A DNA stretch of 11,356 nt from Bacillota bacterium (GTDB taxonomy: Bacteria; Bacillota; Clostridia; Acetivibrionales; DSM-1351): assembly GCA_023395575.1 (NCBI GenBank), contig JAEWZA010000386.1:1-11356 (forward strand). Reading direction: 5' to 3'. Numbering within the stretch: position 1 is the stretch's first letter; each line of letters starts with the position of its first letter. This document shows, piece by piece, positions 6,829 to 11,356 of the stretch. The position numbers were made by a program, and so were the translations under genes. The notes under the pieces are model-generated. The model worked only from the letters and a program-made list of their open reading frames with translations. It searched no databases and was not told the origin of the DNA.

Positions 6829-7071
6829 AAATAGCACTCCCGTGCAATATATATCTATAGCTCGCTCACGAAATTGACACTGAAATAATTGCGGTGAAGA
6901 ACAAGCACTTCCGCCGACCGTATTGAACAAAGGCATCCTGTCTCGGGTCAATACTCACAGTTACTTCCTGTAACTGTGTCGGCTACAATACTTGTTCTTC
7001 ACCTATTATTTCTAGTATCAATTTCTAACCGAGCTTCGCAATTAGATATATATTACACTCGAGTACTATTT
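6829..7071. repeat. 243-bp imperfect inverted repeat with three-way-junction core (MITE-like element or structured RNA)
   Basis: The ends AAATAG (6829-6834) and CTATTT (7066-7071) open a long interrupted stem. Paired blocks are: 12 bp at 6846-6857/7043-7054; GCTCG/CGAGC at 6860-6864/7030-7034; GAAATTGA/TCAATTTC at 6870-6877/7018-7025; GAAATAAT/ATTATTTC at 6882-6889/7005-7012; and 13 perfect bp, GGTGAAGAACAAG with its complement, at 6893-6905/6991-7003. Past an internal loop, GCCGAC/GTCGGC (6913-6918/6978-6983) closes a junction with two hairpins: GTATTGA/TCAATAC (6920-6926/6948-6954) and CACAGTTAC/GTAACTGTG (6956-6964/6970-6978). Flanking CTT on both sides could be a 3-bp target duplication, but this is weak. 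GC is 49 of 100 in 6891-6990. It could be a non-autonomous transposon remnant or a non-coding RNA. I do not recognise the family. Confidence 0.75.
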
Positions 7072-7125
7072 CTTGCAATAAGACATTGGCATACAGAAAA
7101 TGTTGTTTCGCAACAGCTCAATTAA

Positions 7126-7154
7126 CTTATAAACTTTATATGGTAAGTGTTCAA
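7126..7154 (-). promoter_or_regulatory. Possible minus-strand promoter reading into the 6829-7071 element
   Basis: Read on the minus strand, TTGAAC (7154 to 7149) and TATAAG (7131 to 7126) are spaced by 17 nt, a fair sigma-A-like match. Transcription would begin near 7119 and cross the whole 6829-7071 element. In an AT-rich region such matches arise by chance, so this is only a candidate. Confidence 0.25.
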
Positions 7155-7250
7155 CTTATCAATGGGCAGTTGGGTTAGAAATAATTGCATGAATCATTAC
7201 TAATTCATGCAATTATTTTGTCAACAAACCATTGATAAGTTTGAACACTT
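7145..7250. repeat. 106-bp near-perfect inverted repeat (giant hairpin)
   Basis: From outside in: AAGTGTTCAA (7145-7154) pairs with TTGAACACTT (7241-7250), 10 bp; one bulged T at 7240; CTTATCAATGG (7155-7165) pairs with CCATTGATAAG (7229-7239), 11 bp; an internal loop containing GTTG/CAAC (7169-7172/7222-7225); then AAATAATTGCATGAAT (7179-7194) pairs with 7203-7218, 16 bp; loop CATTACTA (7195-7202). That is 37 perfect pairs plus 4. It is much longer than a normal intrinsic terminator, although T-rich sequence follows it. TTTATAT stands on both sides (7135-7141 and 7250-7256), a possible target-site duplication. A small palindromic mobile element or an antisense-type RNA hairpin are both open. 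Confidence 0.75.
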
Positions 7251-7355
7251 TTATATTCAGTTTGATAATATTTTAAGGCTGAATAGCAACTAGAAGGTGA
7301 CGTTTGAACAGAAGCTTTTGCTTACACTTGAAAACACTTTAAAAAGAATATATAA

Positions 7356-7408
7356 TCAATAAATGGCTAAACTATAACATGAATGTTAAATTAGCCATTT
7401 TTCATTGA
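7356..7408 (+). terminator. Terminator-like hairpin before the ABC operon
   Basis: AAATGGCTAA (7361-7370) pairs perfectly with TTAGCCATTT (7391-7400). Inside, TAACAT and ATGTTA (about 7375-7388) extend the stem to a GA turn, and TCAAT/ATTGA (7356-7360/7404-7408) can add an outer helix. The right arm runs into TTTTTC, fitting an intrinsic terminator on the + strand. It would end read-through from the ATPase gene or from the repeat elements and shield the ABC operon. Confidence 0.6.
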
Positions 7409-7432
7409 AATAAACATTTTTTCAAAGAAAAT

Positions 7433-7461
7433 TTTACATTCCGTTCATAGTTTATTAAAAA
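7433..7461 (+). promoter_or_regulatory. Possible promoter of the ABC operon
   Basis: TTTACA (7433-7438, five of six matches to TTGACA) is followed after 17 nt by TAAAAA (7456-7461, four of six). A GATAAT at 7470-7475 is an alternative -10 with a poorly spaced -35. The region is very AT-rich, so the exact site is uncertain, but a promoter is expected between the hairpin at 7356-7408 and the first ABC gene. Confidence 0.3.
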
Positions 7462-7541
7462 TAATCGTGGATAATATGTATGTGTATCAGTAGAAGAAAT
7501 GTTTTTGAAAAAATGTACGGAACAATTTAGGGGGGAAAATA

Positions 7542-8489
7542 ATGATCGAGATTCAGAATTTGACCAAAAGTTACGGTCAGATAAAGGCTGTAGACGATAT
7601 TAGTTTTACAGTTGAAAAAGGTGAAGTGCTTGGTTTTCTTGGTCCAAATGGTGCTGGAAAATCAACTACTATGAATATCATTACTGGTTTCATTCCTTCT
7701 ACCGAGGGTACGGTAAAAGTATGTGGGTATGATATTATGGAAAGTCCAACAGAAGTAAAAAAGAGAATTGGATACCTGCCAGAATTACCGCCATTATATA
7801 TGGATATGACTATTAATGAGTATCTTAACTTTGTTGCTGATTTGAAACTTGTTAGCAAGAAACAGAAAAATAGTCAAATTTCAGACGTTATGGAGCTTGT
7901 CAAATTAGGTGATGTACGTGGAAGATTAATAAAGAATCTGTCAAAAGGGTACAAGCAGAGAGTTGGACTTGCTCAGTCACTACTAGGTGCTCCTGAGGTT
8001 TTAATCCTAGATGAACCTACTGTTGGACTAGACCCTATGCAGATAATTGAAATTCGTAAATTAATCAAGGCACTTGGCAAGCAGCATACTATAATTCTCA
8101 GCTCTCATATTTTGCCTGAAGTGAGTGCTGTTTGTGAACGAGTTGTAATTATAAATAAAGGTAAGATTGCTGCAATTGACACTCCTGAAAACCTTTCAAA
8201 GGGCATGGGAACAGTTAGTAAAATATCAGTAACAATTGCTGGACCAAAGAGCTCAATTGTGGGCAGTATTGAAGAAATTTATGGAATTAAATATGTGGAG
8301 TCTCATATTGAAAAAGGTTCTGATGTAATTGAATATATTATTGAATCTGATAAAGAGACGGATATTAGACGACCTCTATTCTTTGCTATGGCAAAAGCTG
8401 GATATCCTATAATTGAATTGAAATCTTTAGATCTTTCACTTGAAGAGATATTCTTACAATTAACCACGCAGGAAAAGGAGGTTATATAA
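7542..8489 (+). CDS. ABC transporter ATP-binding protein, Gld/ABC-2 type
   Basis: Cytoplasmic ATPase subunit that powers the membrane complex encoded by the next genes. The 315 residues contain a full nucleotide-binding domain: Walker A GPNGAGKST (34-42), signature LSKGY (133-137), Walker B LILDEP (154-159) with catalytic Glu158, D-loop GLDP (162-165) and switch His189 in SSH. At the Q-loop position the protein reads GYLPE (77-81), as is common in ABC-2 drug/Gld-type ATPases. The C-terminal 100 residues form the extra domain typical of this subfamily. RBS AGGGGGG (7529-7535) lies 6 nt before the ATG. The permease gene follows after 2 bp, showing translational coupling. It is similar in kind to GldA of Bacteroidetes gliding systems, but nothing here implies gliding. 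Substrate unknown. Confidence 0.93.
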   Translation: MIEIQNLTKSYGQIKAVDDISFTVEKGEVLGFLGPNGAGKSTTMNIITGFIPSTEGTVKVCGYDIMESPTEVKKRIGYLPELPPLYMDMTINEYLNFVADLKLVSKKQKNSQISDVMELVKLGDVRGRLIKNLSKGYKQRVGLAQSLLGAPEVLILDEPTVGLDPMQIIEIRKLIKALGKQHTIILSSHILPEVSAVCERVVIINKGKIAAIDTPENLSKGMGTVSKISVTIAGPKSSIVGSIEEIYGIKYVESHIEKGSDVIEYIIESDKETDIRRPLFFAMAKAGYPIIELKSLDLSLEEIFLQLTTQEKEVI

Positions 8490-8491
8490 TT

Positions 8492-9199
8492 ATGTTAGCC
8501 GTATTCAAAAAGGAGTTTAGATCTTACTTTACTTCACCAATAGCGTATGTAATGATTGGCTTGTTTATATTACTATCATCAATGATATTTTATATCAATT
8601 TAGCTTCGCCAACTGCGGAGTATAATTACTTAAATCTATCTTATATGTCACTTTTTTTAATACTTATAATTCCTATATTAACAATGAAAATACTTGCTGA
8701 TGAAAGAAAAAGTGGTACTGAGGTGCTCCTAAGCACATCACCAACTAGTTTGGCCAAAATTGTTATTGGAAAGTACTTAGCAGCTTTTTCTGTTTTTATG
8801 GTTATGACTGTAATAACTTTTATTTATCCTATATTACTTAAAGTATTTGGTAACCCTGATATATCTGAAATAATTGGTGGATACGTGGGCTATATACTTC
8901 TTGGAGCTTCATTTATAGCTTTTGGTGTATTTTCATCATCTCTAACTGAAAGTCAGATTGTAGCAGCAATAATCAGTGTAGTAGGACTTTTGATTATGTG
9001 GTTGTTACAAGGAATAGCTCCTAATCTTGGTGGAGTGTGGTCAGATATTCTCAGCTGGTTCTCCTTGTATTCGAGAACAGAAGATTTATTTGCGGGAATA
9101 CTTTCACTTAAAGCAATAGTATATTATCTAAGTTTTTCAGCAGTATTTGTATTCTTAGCAATTAGAGTAATAGAAAAAAGAAGATGGAGCAAGGGGTGA
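8492..9199 (+). CDS. ABC-2 type permease, GldF-like
   Basis: Membrane subunit of the ABC system. The 235 residues contain six predicted hydrophobic helices (about 17-37, 52-68, 93-115, 127-148, 155-173 and 207-227). The cytoplasmic loop DERKSGTEVLLSTSP (70-84) after the second helix is a hallmark of ABC-2 permeases, where it contacts the ATPase. The short N-terminus starting with LAVFKKEFRSYFTSP is typical of the GldF/ABC-2 group. RBS AGGAGG (8476-8481) lies inside the end of the ATPase gene, 10 nt before the ATG, and the next gene starts 6 bp after the stop. The tight packing means the products are probably assembled together. Substrate and direction of transport cannot be read from the sequence; export or a membrane-remodelling function is usual for the family. 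Confidence 0.9.
   Translation: MLAVFKKEFRSYFTSPIAYVMIGLFILLSSMIFYINLASPTAEYNYLNLSYMSLFLILIIPILTMKILADERKSGTEVLLSTSPTSLAKIVIGKYLAAFSVFMVMTVITFIYPILLKVFGNPDISEIIGGYVGYILLGASFIAFGVFSSSLTESQIVAAIISVVGLLIMWLLQGIAPNLGGVWSDILSWFSLYSRTEDLFAGILSLKAIVYYLSFSAVFVFLAIRVIEKRRWSKG
9191..9199 (+). promoter_or_regulatory. Ribosome binding site supporting a GTG start
   Basis: AAGGGGTGA overlaps the stop codon of the permease gene and lies 6 nt before the GTG at 9206. It supports GTG as the true start of the GldG-like gene and indicates translational coupling to the permease. Confidence 0.7.
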
Positions 9200-9205
9200 T
9201 AAAAA

Positions 9206-10618
9206 GTGGGGAAATTTAAAATTAACAAGAAATCTCTTAAGTATGGTTCAAATTCCATAATATTAGTAGTTATCGTTTTAGCTATTGCTGTCGCAATTAA
9301 CCTGCTTGTCGGCTTAGGTGATTTTAAATTGGATTTGACTTCATCAAGTTTATATAGTCTTAGCGATGATAGCAAAAAAATATTAGATTCAGTTAAAAAA
9401 GAAGTAACAATTTATGGTTTGTTTGATGATGGACAAATACCAGCAGGATCACAATACAGACAATTAATTAATATTTTAGATGAGTACAAGGAACACGGAA
9501 TAACTGTTACTTATGTTGATCCAGATAAGGATCCTGGAACACTTACGTTTCTTGACAAGGATAAAACTAAAGGTATTGCAAAGGGAGATTTTGTTGTAAA
9601 GAGTGGCAACAAGGTTAAAAGGCTTTTGGCAAGGGATCTCTACGGTGAAGATTCAATGTACGGCAGAATATACAAAGCTGAGCCTCTTATAACAGGTGCT
9701 GTCAAATTTGTAACTTCAGATGTTACTCCTATTGCTTATTTTGTTGAAGGTCACAATGAATATTCTCTGACATCAAATTTAACACAAATGAGAGCCGATA
9801 TAGAAAACAATAATTTTGAGGTTAAATCACTTTCTCTTATGACTGTAGATAAAATCCCAGAGGATTGCAAATTGCTAGTATTTGCATCTCCAAAGGTGGA
9901 TTTATCTGAATCTGAAAAAATTGTATTAAAAACTTATCTAGAAGCTGGTGGTAGAGCAATTTTCTTATTTGACCCAATTGAATCAGCTGACAAGTTGACC
10001 AATTTTGAAGAAATTCTTGCAACTTTCAATATAGCTTTAAATTATGACAAGGTAAGAGATATTGGTAATTGCTTGCCAGGAGATGAGTATTCAATTGTAG
10101 CAGCATTAACAGCAAATGATATCAATTCCAGCTTTAATTCTTATGGTGAATTTCAGGTACTAATGCCTGATTCAAGAAGCTTAAGTATTTTACAAGTAGC
10201 AAAGGAATGGCTAACTACTAAATCCTTGATTACAACTAGTTATGAAGCAGAGTCAGTTAAAATTGCAGAACAGGGTGCTATCGAAAAAGGTCCTTTTGAT
10301 TTAGCTATTGCTTCCGAAATCTCTGGTGGTAGTAAGATTTTAGTTTTTGGTAATGGAACATTTTTGACAGATGCTGCTTTATCAAGTCAATATGCATCAT
10401 ATTTTTCAAATGGTAAAACTTACTTTACAAGAACTATAGTTAACTGGCTGTCAGACAAAACAGATGAAACAACAATTTCACCAAAAGTAGTTTCAACAAA
10501 AAGTTTGTCTACTACTGAAAGCCAAGCAAAGATTATTTCCATTATATTAATTGGTGCTGTTCCAGTTATTATTATGGTAATTGGATTGGCTGTTTGGTCT
10601 AGAAGGAGGCACTTGTAA
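9206..10618 (+). CDS. GldG-like ABC transporter auxiliary protein
   Basis: Membrane-anchored auxiliary component of the ABC system. The 470 residues start at a GTG and show a hydrophobic anchor at about 17-37, a large region predicted to be outside the cytoplasm, and a second anchor at about 443-463 followed by the basic tail SRRRHL. After the first anchor comes DLTSSSLYSLSDDSKKIL, the pattern typical of the GldG/ABC_transp_aux family (usually annotated as ABC-type transport system involved in gliding motility, auxiliary component). The middle part (SDVTPIAYFVEGHNEYSL, then LLVFASPKVDLSESE and GGRAIFLFDP) fits the same family. It sits between the permease and a DUF4340 gene, the usual neighbourhood of this family in Firmicutes. 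It is not evidence for gliding; the role in Clostridia is unknown. Confidence 0.88.
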   Translation: MGKFKINKKSLKYGSNSIILVVIVLAIAVAINLLVGLGDFKLDLTSSSLYSLSDDSKKILDSVKKEVTIYGLFDDGQIPAGSQYRQLINILDEYKEHGITVTYVDPDKDPGTLTFLDKDKTKGIAKGDFVVKSGNKVKRLLARDLYGEDSMYGRIYKAEPLITGAVKFVTSDVTPIAYFVEGHNEYSLTSNLTQMRADIENNNFEVKSLSLMTVDKIPEDCKLLVFASPKVDLSESEKIVLKTYLEAGGRAIFLFDPIESADKLTNFEEILATFNIALNYDKVRDIGNCLPGDEYSIVAALTANDINSSFNSYGEFQVLMPDSRSLSILQVAKEWLTTKSLITTSYEAESVKIAEQGAIEKGPFDLAIASEISGGSKILVFGNGTFLTDAALSSQYASYFSNGKTYFTRTIVNWLSDKTDETTISPKVVSTKSLSTTESQAKIISIILIGAVPVIIMVIGLAVWSRRRHL

Positions 10619-10621
10619 AAT

Positions 10622-11356
10622 ATGAAGTTATATAGGAATGCTGTTATACTTGTTGTAATCCTGGGACTGTTGGTTGGAGCATACTTTTTTATAAATAGCA
10701 AAAAAACAGCCAATACAGAGCCAGCAGATGATACTACGGTTGATGATACAATCTATGTTATGCAGTCTGACCGAGAACAGATTACAACATTGTCTTATAG
10801 TAATGAGAGCGGTTCTTTTACAATAACAAAGAAGGATGGCAAATGGTCAATAGAGCCTGCATATGAATTTGAAGTAGATAATCTAAATGCAGATGGTGCT
10901 ATTACAGACATGTCTTCTATTATTGCTAACAAGGTTATAGAGGAAAATGCAACTGACTTATCCAAATATGGATTGGACAAGCCCTTAACTGTAAAGGTTG
11001 GACTTTCTGATGGAACTTCAAAAGAGCTTCAAGTTGGTTCATATACTCTTACAGAAGATGGAAGGTACTGTAAAATCAGTGGAGAGTCAAAAGTTTATTT
11101 GGTTGGCACGTACTATACCAGTAAGTTTGAACCTACTTATGGATATTTTGTAAAGAAAGATATATTACCTGTTGATCCTGCTACACTAAAAACTTTCTCA
11201 TATGAAAAAAATGGACAAATGCAATATGCAGTTGACGTTATTTCAGAAAAAGAAATGAATATTGTAGAGCCGATTAAGGAAGTAGCAGAGACTTCCGATG
11301 TAGCTAAAATGCTACAGGCAGTTACCGTGCTTACTATTAACGACGTTGTTGATAAT
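10622..11356 (+). CDS. DUF4340 domain protein, partial (3' end beyond window)
   Basis: An open frame of 245 codons runs from ATG 10622 to the last base, so the C-terminus is missing. It begins with a hydrophobic segment (about residues 7-24, signal or anchor), then a linker rich in D and T, then repeated beta-rich modules with the DUF4340 pattern: DGKWSIEP, LSKYGLDKP (113-121), TVKVGLSDG and LQVGSYT. RBS AAGGAGG (10603-10609) lies within the end of the GldG-like gene, 12 nt before the ATG, and the two genes are separated by 3 bp. DUF4340 proteins commonly follow GldG-like genes and probably act as surface-exposed partners of that ABC system. Function is unknown. Confidence 0.87.
   Translation, partial: MKLYRNAVILVVILGLLVGAYFFINSKKTANTEPADDTTVDDTIYVMQSDREQITTLSYSNESGSFTITKKDGKWSIEPAYEFEVDNLNADGAITDMSSIIANKVIEENATDLSKYGLDKPLTVKVGLSDGTSKELQVGSYTLTEDGRYCKISGESKVYLVGTYYTSKFEPTYGYFVKKDILPVDPATLKTFSYEKNGQMQYAVDVISEKEMNIVEPIKEVAETSDVAKMLQAVTVLTINDVVDN

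Larger units (their letters stand above)
6780..7541. other. Large gene-free region rich in inverted repeats
   Basis: This 762-bp stretch has no coding sequence that I can support. It holds three separate foldable elements, annotated on their own: a cloverleaf-like element (6829-7071), a 106-bp hairpin (7145-7250) and a terminator-like hairpin (7356-7408). Between them are a 5-bp hairpin TGTTG/CAACA (7101-7115), a 6-bp pair ATTCAG/CTGAAT (7255-7260/7279-7284) and AT-rich filler. A bare TATAAT occurs at 6807-6812 without a -35. The last 130 bp carry the promoter and leader of the ABC operon. Confidence 0.7.

Overview
The window looks like a chromosomal segment of an AT-rich, endospore-forming member of the Clostridia. 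The evidence is a sporulation gene (spoIIR), strong Shine-Dalgarno sequences, ATG/GTG starts, AT-rich codon use and U-tailed hairpin terminators. A Ruminiclostridium-like origin is a guess from general gene style, not something the sequence proves. All eight genes lie on the + strand. I see no rRNA, tRNA, CRISPR array or transposase gene.

Layout. (1) 26-1633: pyrG, CTP synthase, complete, closed by a good terminator. (2) 2014-2730: spoIIR, the forespore signal that switches on sigma-E, read from an ATG with a strong RBS and closed by its own terminator. (3) 2791-6779: a cation-homeostasis pair, an MgtC/SapB-family membrane protein followed by a calcium-type P-type ATPase. The first gene has a likely extended -10 promoter and a leader of about 340 nt rich in hairpins; a further hairpin sits just before the RBS of the second gene. 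(4) 6780-7541: a 762-bp gene-free stretch holding three separate inverted-repeat structures: a 243-bp cloverleaf-like element, a 106-bp near-perfect hairpin and a terminator-like hairpin. (5) 7542 to the window end: a tightly packed operon for a Gld-type ABC system (ATPase, ABC-2 permease, GldG-like auxiliary protein, DUF4340 protein). The last gene runs off the window.

How the parts work together. pyrG and spoIIR are independent single-gene units. The MgtC-like protein and the ATPase are probably linked in cation (Mg2+/Ca2+) homeostasis; their order recalls Salmonella mgtC-mgtB, but the pump here carries Ca2+-type rather than Mg2+-type motifs. The four ABC genes have gaps of 2 to 6 bp and probably form one membrane complex: ATPase, permease, and two membrane-anchored proteins with large extracytoplasmic domains, substrate unknown.

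The most unusual content is non-coding: the 6829-7071 element, the 7145-7250 hairpin and the mgtC leader. The first and third are clearly more GC-rich (about 47-49% over the 100-nt pieces I counted) than AT-rich spacer nearby (18% in 7341-7440), as expected for structured RNA or a folded mobile element in an AT-rich genome.
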